Of a stretch of 39,822 nt of DNA, positions 24,371 to 33,164 are shown piece by piece; the first letter of the stretch is position 1; each line of letters opens with the position of its first letter. Below the pieces are notes generated by a model. The model saw only the letters and a list, made by a program, of their open reading frames with translations. It made no database searches and was not told the DNA's origin. The position numbers and the translations under genes are program-made. Source of the DNA: JBFEUI01 sp041547565 (GTDB lineage: Bacteria; Pseudomonadota; Gammaproteobacteria; Thiohalomonadales; Thiohalomonadaceae); contig JBFEUI010000014.1 in the NCBI GenBank assembly GCA_041547565.1, positions 1 to 39,822 on the forward strand, given 5' to 3'.

Positions 24371-25934
24371 GCAGTGGCTCGAGTTTATCTGGCTGGTGCC
24401 GCTGCTGCCGCTGCTCGCAGCGGGCTATCTCGCCCTGGGTTATATTGCGGGTTATAACCGCGGCGAAGCGGGCGAGGGGCAGACCGCAGCGGTTGCCCTC
24501 GGCGCCGCCGCGCTGTCGCTGCTGTTGATGCTGGTGGTTGATGTGGCCGCGCTGTGGCACGGGGCGCCTGGACAGGTTGTGCTGGGCAGCTGGTTTGGCA
24601 GCGGCGACTATCGTATCAATTTCAGCTTTGACCTCGATGCCCTGGGCCTGGTGATGACGACACTGGTAGCGGCCATCACCCTGCTTACCCTGCGCTTCTC
24701 GGTCAACTACATGCACCGGGAGGCGGGCTTCCAGCGCTTTTTCATGGTGCTCAGCCTGTTCGCCAGCGCCATGCTGCTGATTGTATTGGCAGGCAATGCC
24801 GTGCTGATGTTTGTCGGCTGGGAACTGGCGGGTGTCAGCTCGTATTTGCTGATCGGTTATGCCGTGGAACGCCCTGGCGCCACTGCCAACGCCACCCGCG
24901 CCTTTGTCACCAACCGCGTGGGTGATGCCGGTTTTATACTGGGTATCTTCTTCCTGTACTTGTGGCTCGGCGGGGTAGAGTGGTCGACCGTTGCCAGTGG
25001 CAGCATGCAACTGAGCAGCCTGGATGCCGGCCTGATTGTCGGTGCCTTCCTGCTGGCGGCCCTCGCCAAGTCGGGGGCCGTGCCGTTTGCCCCCTGGATC
25101 GCTCGCGCCCTGGAGGGGCCGACGCCATCCAGCGCGATCTTCTACGGTTCACTGATGGTTCACGCCGGCGTCTACCTTGTGCTGCGCCTGCAACCGCTGT
25201 TTGAGCAGGTCCCGGCCATGATGCTGCTGCTGGCGATCATTGGAGCAGTCACCGCACTTTACGGCTTGATCGCCACCTGGGTGCAGACCGACATGAAGAG
25301 CGCACTGATGTTTTCCACCACCGCGCAGGTCGGTCTGATGTTCCTCGAATGCGGTCTGGGTCTGTTTGAACTGGCCGCCTGGCACCTGGTGCTGCATGCG
25401 ATCTGGCGCGCCTACCACTTCCTCAACGCACCGGCCCTGATGCACCTGATGGCGATGCCCACGCGGGGCGTGCCGGCCTGGCTGGCACGGCGTCAGTGGC
25501 TCTACACCACGGCACTGCACCGCTTCTGGCTGGATCACCTGACCGACTGGCTGTTCACCAAGCCAACCCGTTCCCTGGCGCGCGATGTCGAGGAGTTCGA
25601 TGAGCATATCGTCAACCGCATGGTGGGTCTGCCCGTTTCGGCCAGTGCGATCTCCTCGCTGGCGCAGTGGGATGCCGAACGGCGCAGCGGCAGCATGGTG
25701 GAAGGGGACAGCGGCATTGTCGCACACGGCCGCGGCCTGTTAGGGCGCTTTATGGGCTGGCTCGCCTCGCTGCTCTACTGGTTCGAGGAGCGCCTGGTGC
25801 TCAGAGGGGGCAGCGAGGGGCTGCTGGCGGCCATTGAACACCTGGGTGTGTACGTGAAGCAGGTGGAAGAGCTGTTGAGCCGGCCGCGTTATCTGCTGCT
25901 TCTGATCATGGCAACCCTGGTCGTTATCATTTAG
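24363..25934 (+). CDS. NuoL-like antiporter subunit of DabA operon (subunit 2, DabB candidate)
   Basis: This 523-residue protein resembles NuoL/NdhF (VGWELAGVSSYLLIGY, TNRVGDAGF). Channel residues present: Glu154, Lys236 in LAKSGAVPFAPWIARALEGPTPSSA, His267 in MVHAGVYLVLR, Lys312 in QTDMKSALMFSTTAQVG. Downstream, the helix normally carrying later channel residues is His-rich (AWHLVLHAIWRAYHF). It lacks the long lateral helix of NuoL, being about 90 residues shorter, and ends in an amphipathic tail plus one helix. The 8-nt overlap with dabA implies coupled translation. Best match to known DabB/MpsA by NuoL-likeness; which subunit binds DabA is inferred. Confidence 0.86.
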   Translation: MIEQWLEFIWLVPLLPLLAAGYLALGYIAGYNRGEAGEGQTAAVALGAAALSLLLMLVVDVAALWHGAPGQVVLGSWFGSGDYRINFSFDLDALGLVMTTLVAAITLLTLRFSVNYMHREAGFQRFFMVLSLFASAMLLIVLAGNAVLMFVGWELAGVSSYLLIGYAVERPGATANATRAFVTNRVGDAGFILGIFFLYLWLGGVEWSTVASGSMQLSSLDAGLIVGAFLLAALAKSGAVPFAPWIARALEGPTPSSAIFYGSLMVHAGVYLVLRLQPLFEQVPAMMLLLAIIGAVTALYGLIATWVQTDMKSALMFSTTAQVGLMFLECGLGLFELAAWHLVLHAIWRAYHFLNAPALMHLMAMPTRGVPAWLARRQWLYTTALHRFWLDHLTDWLFTKPTRSLARDVEEFDEHIVNRMVGLPVSASAISSLAQWDAERRSGSMVEGDSGIVAHGRGLLGRFMGWLASLLYWFEERLVLRGGSEGLLAAIEHLGVYVKQVEELLSRPRYLLLLIMATLVVII

Positions 25935-25946
25935 GGGCGCGCGGGC

Positions 25947-27482
25947 ATGGTGATTAACGAACTTCACTGGAGTACCCACGCCACCTACCCTGTGCTGGCT
26001 GCGTTGCAGCTTTTCCCGCTGCTGGTTGCCGCGGTGATCGGTATGGCCGGCGAGCGCAAATGGAGCAAGCCCCTGGGGATCTTGGCGGCGGGTGTGGAAT
26101 TGCTGTTGGCCGTGGACCTATACCGGGGCTTCGACCACCAGCAAAGCGCGATGCAGTTTGCCGAGCAGTTCGCCCTGTTCGGCCCTGTTGCCTATCATGC
26201 GGCAGCCGACGGGGTAACCGTGCTGTTCGTGTTGCTGGCTGCACTGACCGGTTTGCTGGTGGTGCTCTACGGGCCTGTGCGCGGCCTCAATCCCCATTCC
26301 CGTTTTCTTACCGTCGTGTTTGCCGTGCAGGCTGCGCTAATGAGCCTGCTTGTCAGTGTTGACCTGTTCTGGTTTACCCTGATGTCCGTGGTGCAGCTGG
26401 GGCTGATCGGTTATCTCGAGTGGCGCTGGGCCACCTCACCCGAGGCCGACATGGCGCTCACGCGCTTCCTGCAGTTCATGGGTACCGGCATTGTCCTGCT
26501 GCTGGCAGGGACCATCATGCTGGGCTGGAATTATGCCGACACGCATGCCGGCCAGTGGAGCTTTGATCTGATGAGTCTGTACGGCACGCCGGTCGACAGC
26601 GCAATTCAGTCGCTGGTGTTTTTCCTGCTGTTCTACGGCCTGGCGATCCGTACACCGCTGTTCCCGCTGCACGGCTGGATGCCGCTGATGATTGAGCATG
26701 GCAGTGTCGCCGTGGCGCCGATCTTCCTGCTCGGGGTAAAGGTGGGTGTCTATGGCATGCTGCGCTTCCTGTTGCCGCTGCTGCCCGAGGCCGTGGGGCA
26801 GTGGTATCCGTATGTCGTCGCCTTCGCCATGGCGGGTATCTTCTATGCCGCGCTGCTGGCGATGCTGCAGGTCAACATGCGCCGTCTGCTGGCCTTTGCC
26901 GTGGTCAGTCATACCAGCATCCTGGTCATCGGCATGTTCAGCATCAACCACCTGGCATTTCAGGGCAGTGTGCTGCTTTCGGTCAACTTCGGACTGGCCA
27001 TAACCGGTCTGTTCTTCATGGCGGGCCTGGTATACAAACGCACGCGCACCCTGTTGCTGCCCCGGCTGGGCGGGCTGTTCGATCACATCCCCTTTATCGG
27101 CGTCACCTTCCTGCTGGCCGGCCTCTCCATTGTCGGTATGCCGGGCACGCCGGGATTTGATGCGGCACACCTGATTCTGGAGGCGGCGATGCACCGTTTC
27201 GGGGCGCTGGTGACCATCGCGGCGGCGCTGGGCAATGTCATTGCGGCGGGTTTTCTGCTGTGGGCGTTTCAGCGCGCCTTCCTCTCGCCGCTGCCGGAGG
27301 GGGAAAGGGCCAGGGCGATAACACCCGCCTCGGGCATGGAGTTGCTGATAGCAGGTACGCTGGTGTTGGTCCTGGTGATTGCCGGTTTCTACTCGGAGCC
27401 CTGGCTGGCGCTGATTGAACATTCACTCGAGGGGCTGGATGCGCTCTACGGCGACCATGTGGAACGCATTATGGTCGAATAA
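25947..27482 (+). CDS. Degenerate NuoM-like subunit of DabA operon (subunit 3)
   Basis: This 511-residue, about 14-helix protein keeps the fold blocks RTPLFPLHGWMPLMIEHG and VKVGVYGMLRF, but the channel residues are altered. The membrane Glu of FWELTLIP is Val148 (FTLMSVVQLG); the helix-7 Lys is Arg235 (GLAIRTP); the late Glu of GFxAE is lost (GFDAAHLIL); Lys265 remains. Proton conduction through this subunit is therefore doubtful. It may be structural, bind another ion or contact DabA. It begins 12 nt after subunit 2. Confidence 0.83.
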   Translation: MVINELHWSTHATYPVLAALQLFPLLVAAVIGMAGERKWSKPLGILAAGVELLLAVDLYRGFDHQQSAMQFAEQFALFGPVAYHAAADGVTVLFVLLAALTGLLVVLYGPVRGLNPHSRFLTVVFAVQAALMSLLVSVDLFWFTLMSVVQLGLIGYLEWRWATSPEADMALTRFLQFMGTGIVLLLAGTIMLGWNYADTHAGQWSFDLMSLYGTPVDSAIQSLVFFLLFYGLAIRTPLFPLHGWMPLMIEHGSVAVAPIFLLGVKVGVYGMLRFLLPLLPEAVGQWYPYVVAFAMAGIFYAALLAMLQVNMRRLLAFAVVSHTSILVIGMFSINHLAFQGSVLLSVNFGLAITGLFFMAGLVYKRTRTLLLPRLGGLFDHIPFIGVTFLLAGLSIVGMPGTPGFDAAHLILEAAMHRFGALVTIAAALGNVIAAGFLLWAFQRAFLSPLPEGERARAITPASGMELLIAGTLVLVLVIAGFYSEPWLALIEHSLEGLDALYGDHVERIMVE

Positions 27483-27499
27483 GAGGACACGCTTCGCTA

Positions 27500-28990
27500 A
27501 TGGATAACGCTTTCCCCCTGCTTAGCCTGATGATCCTGACCCTGCCGGTCGGGGCGATGCTGATCTGGCTGTTGCCTTCACCCGGGCATGCCCGTTGGGT
27601 GGCGCTGGCTGCCGCGACACTCGATCTGCTTTTTGCGCTGCAGACATTGATCGGTTTTGATCCCGTCGGTGCCGAGTTCCAGTTTGTGGAACAGGGCAGC
27701 TGGATCCCTTCGCTGAATATCCAGTACCTGGTGGGGGTTGATGGTATATCCGTACTGTTTTTGCCGCTTACCGTTCTGCTCTTTATTGGGGTGATCCTCG
27801 CCTCGTGGAACAGCATACGCAGCATGACACGCCTCTATTTCTCCCTGCTGTTGTTGCTGGAGAGCGTGACGCTGGGTATTTTCTGTGCCCTGGATACCAT
27901 CCTGTTTTTCCTGTTCTGGGAGCTCACCCTGATCCCGCTCTATTTTCTTATCAGCCTGTGGGGGGTGGGTGCGCATCGCCGCTATGCCGCGGTCAAGTAT
28001 TGCCTGTTTATGCTCGCCGGCGGCGTACCTCTGTTGTTCGGCTTTCTGCTGGCCGCATTTAACCATGCGGAGCTGAGCGGCCTGGGCCTGCCGTCCGGCC
28101 TGAGTTTTGATTACCGGGTGTTGGTCGATCAGGTACTGCCGTCGAAACTGCAGGTGATAATCTTTTTCCTGCTGTTGCTCGGTTTTGCGGTAAAGACGCC
28201 GGTGTTCCCGTTCCATACCTGGTTGCCGACGGTGGCCATGGAGGGGCCGGCAGGGGTGGCGGCCATTATGACCGGACTGAAGCTCGGTGCCTATGGCCTG
28301 ATTCGGTTCGTGGTACCGCTGACACCGGACGCGGCACAGCAGTATCACTGGCTTCTTGCCGGTCTGGGTGTGGTGGGGATTCTGTACGGTGCGCTGGCGG
28401 CCATGAGCCAGACCAATCTGCGGCGCATGCTGGCCTACTCGAGTATCAGCCATGTCGGCCTGGTGGTGCTCGGTATTGCCTCGCTGAACCTTCAGGGGAT
28501 CCAGGGCGCCCTGTTCCAGCTGATCAATTTCACCATCGTAGCCGGCGGTCTGTTTCTGTTGACCGGTCTGCTGCACCAGCGCATCGGTTCGACAGACCTG
28601 ATCAGCCTGGGGGGTGTGGTACGCTCCATGCCGCTGCTGACGGCGATGTTTTTCCTGTTTGGTCTGGCATCCATGGGGGTACCCGGAACCAATGGTTTTC
28701 CTGCCGAGTTTCTGATCCTGATCAGTGCGCTGCAGGCCCATACCGGCGCGGGACTGGCGGCGCTTTTTGGCATCGTGATCGGTGCCGCCTATTTTCTCGG
28801 CCTCTACCGTCGCGCCTTTCTGGGGCCTGTGACCAGCACGGTCGTTGCCGATGCGCTCGATCTGCGTCGGCGTGAACTGCTGTTCATCTCGGTACTGGCA
28901 CTGTTGATCCTGTTGCTGGGCTTTTATCCTGCCGCGGTGCTTGAACTGACCCACGGCGCGAGCAGCGGCTGGGTCGGGCGTCTGCAGTAG
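27500..28990 (+). CDS. NuoM-like antiporter subunit of DabA operon (subunit 4)
   Basis: This 496-residue protein is closest in style to canonical NuoM: Glu141 in FWELTLIPLYFLI, Lys232 in GFAVKTPVFPFHTWLP, Lys261 in GLKLGAYGLIRF, and Glu in GFPAEFLIL. The His seen in subunit 1 is Asn here (LINFTIVAGGLF). It begins 17 nt after subunit 3 with AGGA upstream and closes the operon. A stem-loop follows at 28997. By family it is a proton-translocating membrane subunit; in this context part of a carbon-uptake complex, by inference. Confidence 0.87.
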   Translation: MDNAFPLLSLMILTLPVGAMLIWLLPSPGHARWVALAAATLDLLFALQTLIGFDPVGAEFQFVEQGSWIPSLNIQYLVGVDGISVLFLPLTVLLFIGVILASWNSIRSMTRLYFSLLLLLESVTLGIFCALDTILFFLFWELTLIPLYFLISLWGVGAHRRYAAVKYCLFMLAGGVPLLFGFLLAAFNHAELSGLGLPSGLSFDYRVLVDQVLPSKLQVIIFFLLLLGFAVKTPVFPFHTWLPTVAMEGPAGVAAIMTGLKLGAYGLIRFVVPLTPDAAQQYHWLLAGLGVVGILYGALAAMSQTNLRRMLAYSSISHVGLVVLGIASLNLQGIQGALFQLINFTIVAGGLFLLTGLLHQRIGSTDLISLGGVVRSMPLLTAMFFLFGLASMGVPGTNGFPAEFLILISALQAHTGAGLAALFGIVIGAAYFLGLYRRAFLGPVTSTVVADALDLRRRELLFISVLALLILLLGFYPAAVLELTHGASSGWVGRLQ

Positions 28991-28996
28991 TTTATG

Positions 28997-29036
28997 CCCT
29001 GCAGCGCACCTTTCGTGCAGGGTAGTCATCGATGAC
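28997..29036. other. Hairpin and palindrome at the end of the DabA operon
   Basis: CCCTGCA (28997-29003) pairs with TGCAGGG (29016-29022). A perfect 12-bp palindrome GTCATCGATGAC follows at 29025-29036. No U-tract follows, so termination is uncertain; the palindrome may be an operator for the next gene. Confidence 0.4.
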
Positions 29037-29046
29037 GACTGCACAC

Positions 29047-29055
29047 TGATATAAT
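29047..29055 (+). promoter_or_regulatory. Extended -10 promoter of uup-like gene
   Basis: TGATATAAT combines a TG-N extension with a perfect TATAAT (29050-29055), 32 nt before the start codon. There is no clear -35. Confidence 0.5.
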
Positions 29056-29087
29056 CTCTCTTTTCACAAAACCTATACATTCGATAG

Positions 29088-30986
29088 ATGGCACTGGTTA
29101 CATTACGCGACGTCCGCGTCGGCTTTGGCGGTCCCAACCTGCTTGACGGCGTGGAACTGCAGATTGAGAAAGGGGAACGGCTCTGTCTGGTCGGTCGCAA
29201 CGGTACCGGCAAATCCACCCTGATGAAGTTGCTTGCCGGAAAGGTGCCTGCCGATGAGGGCAGTTTGCTCTTTCAGCAGGGGCTGAAGGTTGCCTATCTG
29301 ACGCAGGAGGTGCCGCACGGCCTGACGGGTACGGTCTACGATGTGGTAGCCGCTGGTCTTGGGCACGAGGGTGAATTGCTATCCCGTTATCATGCGGCCA
29401 GTCTGCGCGTTGCTGAAAGCCACGATGAACGCCACATGGCGGAGCTTGAGCGCATTCAGCATGAGCTGGAGGCATCCGGCGGCTGGCAGCTTGGACAGAA
29501 GGTGGAGACCACGCTATCGCGCCTGCAGCTGCCTGCCGATGCACAGTTTGCCGCACTCTCCGGCGGCCTGAAGCGACGTGTGCTTCTGGCGCGCGAACTG
29601 GTGACCGAACCGGATCTGCTGCTGCTTGATGAGCCGACCAACCATCTCGATATCGATGCCATCAACTGGCTCGAGACATTTCTTGCCGGCTGGAATGGCA
29701 CCTTGCTGTTTGTCACCCATGACAGGCAGTTTCTACGGCGCCTGGCCACGCGCATCATTGAACTGGACCGCGGCAGGCTGAGTTCCTGGCCCGGCGACTA
29801 CGATACCTACCTGACGCGCAAACAGGCGGCGCTGGAGGCCGAGGCAAAGCAGAATGCCGAGTTTGACAAACGCCTGGCCCAGGAGGAAGCGTGGATCCGT
29901 CAGGGCATCAAGGCACGGCGCACCCGCAACGAGGGGCGTGTCCGAGCGCTGAAGGCGCTGCGCAATGAAAGGGGCGAGCGGCGTGAGCGCAGCGGACAGG
30001 TGCGTCTGGCGGTCAATCAGGCCGAGCTCTCAGGCAGGCTGGTGATCGAGGCCGAACACCTCAGTTACAGCTACGGTAGCGCCCCAATTGTTTCAGATTT
30101 GACTACCTCGATCATGCGCGGTGATCGCGTCGGAATCATCGGACCGAATGGTGCCGGCAAGACGACCCTGATCCAGTTGCTCCTCGGTCAACTTGAACCG
30201 GATAGCGGCACTGTCCGTCAGGGGACGAAACTGGAAGTGGCCTATTTCGACCAGCATCGCGCCCAGCTCGATGAGTCGCAGTCGGTGCTCGACAATCTGG
30301 CGGAAGGTTCTGACAAGGTCACGGTGGCGGGTCAAACGCGCCACGTGATGAGCTACCTGCAGGACTTCCTGTTTACCCCGGAGCGGGTCAGGGCGCCCGT
30401 GAGCACCCTGTCGGGAGGGGAGCGTAACCGCCTGTTGCTGGCCAAGCTGTTTGCCAAACCCTCCAACCTGCTGGTGCTCGATGAGCCGACCAATGACCTG
30501 GATGTCGAAACCCTGGAGCTGCTGGAGGAGTTGCTGCTCGATTATCCCGGTACCCTGCTGCTGGTCAGTCATGACCGGGCGTTTCTCGACAATGTGGTGA
30601 CCAGCACCCTGGTGTTTGAAGGCGATGGAAAGATCAATGAATACGTGGGTGGCTATGAGGACTGGTTGCGGCAACGGCCGGATATCTCTGCAGACGGTGA
30701 GCGCAAGTCAAAGGCACCACAAGGACGCGACAGGCAGGAGGGCAGAAAGGATCGACCGGCCAAACTCAGTTACAAGGAACAGCGTGAACTGGAAGCATTA
30801 CCGGCAAGGATTGAGGCGCTGGAGGCAGAGCAGCAGGCACTGCATGACAAGATGGCCGATCCTGCCTTCTATCAGCAGGAGGGAGAATGCATTGCCGCCA
30901 GCGGGGTACGGCTGGAGGAGCTTGGGGCGGAACTGAGCGAGTGTTACCAGCGCTGGGAGAGTCTGGAGGAGCGTGTGAACCGATAG
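29088..30986 (+). CDS. uup: ABC-F ATPase, Uup type
   Basis: This 632-residue soluble protein has two ABC domains and no membrane part. Domain 1: GRNGTGKST, LSGGLKRRVLLARE, LLLLDEPTNHLD. Domain 2: GPNGAGKTT, LSGGERNRLLLAK, LLVLDEPTNDLD. A charged linker lies between them (about 240-310) and a C-terminal coiled coil (about 555-632, EQRELEALPARIEALE) as in Uup. ABC-F proteins act on the ribosome; Uup is also tied to precise excision of transposons. It has its own promoter, so it is probably not functionally part of the DabA operon. Confidence 0.92.
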   Translation: MALVTLRDVRVGFGGPNLLDGVELQIEKGERLCLVGRNGTGKSTLMKLLAGKVPADEGSLLFQQGLKVAYLTQEVPHGLTGTVYDVVAAGLGHEGELLSRYHAASLRVAESHDERHMAELERIQHELEASGGWQLGQKVETTLSRLQLPADAQFAALSGGLKRRVLLARELVTEPDLLLLDEPTNHLDIDAINWLETFLAGWNGTLLFVTHDRQFLRRLATRIIELDRGRLSSWPGDYDTYLTRKQAALEAEAKQNAEFDKRLAQEEAWIRQGIKARRTRNEGRVRALKALRNERGERRERSGQVRLAVNQAELSGRLVIEAEHLSYSYGSAPIVSDLTTSIMRGDRVGIIGPNGAGKTTLIQLLLGQLEPDSGTVRQGTKLEVAYFDQHRAQLDESQSVLDNLAEGSDKVTVAGQTRHVMSYLQDFLFTPERVRAPVSTLSGGERNRLLLAKLFAKPSNLLVLDEPTNDLDVETLELLEELLLDYPGTLLLVSHDRAFLDNVVTSTLVFEGDGKINEYVGGYEDWLRQRPDISADGERKSKAPQGRDRQEGRKDRPAKLSYKEQRELEALPARIEALEAEQQALHDKMADPAFYQQEGECIAASGVRLEELGAELSECYQRWESLEERVNR

Positions 30987-30989
30987 AAC

Positions 30990-31028
30990 AGCCGTGGTTG
31001 AGTTATGGGTGCCATCATGGCTCTTTTT
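30990..31028 (+). terminator. Probable terminator after uup
   Basis: AGCCGTG (30990-30996) pairs with CATGGCT (31016-31022) with one G-U pair, followed by CTTTTTT. The loop is long (19 nt), so this is moderate evidence. Confidence 0.45.
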
Positions 31029-31177
31029 TATGATTTTCAGCAGAATTTCAATGGATTATTCGCAGGACGGTAATAGAGAATATTCCTCAATATTGATACT
31101 ATCCTAAGGGTTATGACTGTCTCGTGAAAGCTGTGGCACCCCGCTACCAATCCTAAAAATATAAAGCAGGAATGAGA

Positions 31178-32953
31178 ATGGAAAAAATAACGCGTTACTT
31201 CACTTTCCTCAGTTGGTTTCCGCTCAACACTGAAAACGTCCGTGCCGACTTGATTGCCGGTATCACCGTGGCGCTGGTATTGATTCCCCAGTCGATGGCC
31301 TATGCCCAGTTGGCCGGCCTGCCCGCCTACTACGGCCTGTATGCCGCCTTCCTGCCGGTTATGGTGGCGGCCATGTTCGGTTCATCCAAACAACTGGCGA
31401 CCGGACCGGTTGCAGTGGTCTCCCTGCTAACTGCCTCAGCCCTGATACCTATTGTGGGCGGTCCCGAGACCATGAGCCCGGAAGAGTTGGTGAGCAAGTA
31501 CGCGCCGCTGGCGATTCTGCTTGCCTTTCTGGTGGGCGTCTTCCAGCTGTTTCTCGGGATTTTTCGCCTCGGTGTGGTGGTCAATTTTCTCTCCCACCCG
31601 GTTATCGTCGGCTTCACCAATGCCGCGGCGATGGTTATCGGCCTGTCCCAACTGAACAAAATCTTCGGTGTCTCGAAAGAGCGCAGTGAGAGTTTTGTCA
31701 ATGACATATGGGGTGTGCTTCAGCAGGTCCCCACGGATACACACATGCCCACCCTGATATTTGGCGTGGCGGCCATCGCCATTCTCTGGGGCTTCAAAAA
31801 ATACCTGCCTAAGATTCCCGGGGTGCTGGTGGCGGTAGTGGTGACCACCGTGGCCAGTTATCTTATGGGCTTTGAACAGATGGGCGGCAAGGTGGTGGGC
31901 ACCATCCCCGAGGGGCTGCCCAAACTGGCGATGCCCGCACTTGACCTGGAGATGATGGGCATGCTGTTCTCCAGTGCGGTGATTATCTCGCTGGTCGGCT
32001 TCATGGAGGCGATCTCCATCGCCAAGGCGATGGCCGCGCGTACCAAGGACCGGGTCGATCCCAACCAGGAACTGATCGGCCAGGGCCTGGGCAATATTGC
32101 CGGTGCACTGGGCCAGTCCTATCCCACATCGGGTTCCTTCTCCCGCTCCGCGGTCAACATCAACGCCGGCGCCAAGACCGGGATGTCGTCGGTCTTTACC
32201 GGCCTGGTGGTGCTGATAACCCTGCTGTTCCTGACACCGCTGCTGTACCACCTGCCGACAGCCGTACTCGCAGCAGTCATCATGATGGCGGTCATCGGCC
32301 TGATTAACTTCAAGGCGGTCAAGCATGCCTGGCAGGCCAACAAGCATGATGGTATCGCTTCGGTCGTGACCTTTGTAGCAACGCTCGGTTTCGCGCCGCA
32401 CCTGGACAAGGGCATCATGATCGGTGCCGGTCTTGCCATCGGTCTGTATCTCTACCGCACCATGCGTCCTCGTGTTGCCCATCTGGGACGCTACGAGGAC
32501 GGTACCCTGCGCGACCTGGCGGTGCACCCGGACCTGCCCACCGACGAGAACATTATCGTTATCCGTTTTGACGGTTCGCTCTACTTTGCCAACGTGTCGT
32601 TTTTCGAGGACACCATTCTGCATGCGGTGGCCGACAAGCCCGACGCCAAATCCGTCCTGGTGGTGGGGGATGGCATCAACCAGCTCGATGCATCCGGTGA
32701 AGAGGTGCTGCACCACATCGCGCACCGCCTCAAGACCAACGGCATCACCCTGGTGGTCAGTGGCCTCAAGCGTCAGGTGCTCAGCGTGATGCGTCAGACC
32801 AATCTGTTTGAAGAGATTGGTGAGGAGAATGTGTTTGCTACCGAGGATATGGCACTGTCGGCGATCTACGACAGGCTCAACCCCAAGGGCAACGAGGGCA
32901 ATTTCTGTCCCATGCTGCCTGAGCACAAAACACCGCAGGAACAGCATGCTTGA
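31178..32953 (+). CDS. SulP-family anion permease with STAS domain
   Basis: I prefer ATG 31178 (AGGA 7 nt upstream); ATG 31172 sits too close to it. The 591-residue protein opens with the SulP signature region (DLIAGITVALVLIPQSMAYAQLAGL, YYGLYAAFLP). It has about 12-14 membrane helices and ends with a cytoplasmic STAS domain (about 445-560; IVIRFDGSLYFAN, INQLDASGEEVL). SulP members carry sulfate or bicarbonate in symport with Na+ or H+. The context allows both: sulfate handling beside sox, or bicarbonate uptake beside the DabA operon. No carbonic anhydrase gene is fused or adjacent. Confidence 0.92.
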   Translation: MEKITRYFTFLSWFPLNTENVRADLIAGITVALVLIPQSMAYAQLAGLPAYYGLYAAFLPVMVAAMFGSSKQLATGPVAVVSLLTASALIPIVGGPETMSPEELVSKYAPLAILLAFLVGVFQLFLGIFRLGVVVNFLSHPVIVGFTNAAAMVIGLSQLNKIFGVSKERSESFVNDIWGVLQQVPTDTHMPTLIFGVAAIAILWGFKKYLPKIPGVLVAVVVTTVASYLMGFEQMGGKVVGTIPEGLPKLAMPALDLEMMGMLFSSAVIISLVGFMEAISIAKAMAARTKDRVDPNQELIGQGLGNIAGALGQSYPTSGSFSRSAVNINAGAKTGMSSVFTGLVVLITLLFLTPLLYHLPTAVLAAVIMMAVIGLINFKAVKHAWQANKHDGIASVVTFVATLGFAPHLDKGIMIGAGLAIGLYLYRTMRPRVAHLGRYEDGTLRDLAVHPDLPTDENIIVIRFDGSLYFANVSFFEDTILHAVADKPDAKSVLVVGDGINQLDASGEEVLHHIAHRLKTNGITLVVSGLKRQVLSVMRQTNLFEEIGEENVFATEDMALSAIYDRLNPKGNEGNFCPMLPEHKTPQEQHA

Positions 32954-32974
32954 CGGCTGAAAGTTCCGATGCAG

Positions 32975-33003
32975 AAAAGCGCTCCTCAGGGGGCGCTTTT
33001 TTT
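32975..33003 (+). terminator. Terminator after SulP gene
   Basis: AAAAGCGC (32975-32982), loop of 10, GCGCTTTT (32993-33000), with T continuing to 33003. Confidence 0.8.
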
Positions 33004-33113
33004 GCCTGACAAGTGAGGTATGACTTCCCCTTTCTTCATTGCGCTGAAAGTGTTGAGTAGTGAGTTGCGAGGGGAGAGTATGACCATCCACTCGTGACTG
33101 AATTTGCAGCGAT

Positions 33114-33148
33114 AAAAAAACCCGGCCTGAGATGGGCCGGGTTTTTTT
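33114..33148. terminator. Bidirectional terminator between SulP and soxA
   Basis: CCCGGCC (33121-33127) pairs with GGCCGGG (33135-33141), flanked by seven A on the left and seven T on the right, so it can stop transcripts from both sides. It ends the minus-strand sox operon 17 nt after soxA. Confidence 0.88.
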
Positions 33149-33164
33149 GTGGAGTCGTATTCTC

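Noticed and set aside
19166..28990. DabA operon as a genomic island integrated at tRNA-Lys
   Set aside because: No integrase is present, and no second copy of the tRNA 3' end was seen downstream. Composition is like the surroundings.
19581..28990. Respiratory complex I or Mrp-type sodium antiporter operon
   Set aside because: NuoA, H, J, K, N and the peripheral subunits, and MrpB, C, E, F, G, are all missing, while a DabA gene sits in the middle.
27578..29218. Long open frames on the opposite strand (546 codons here; 551 codons at 31436-33091)
   Set aside because: They are antisense to clear membrane-protein genes and have His/Gln/Arg-rich translations typical of shadows in GC-rich DNA.
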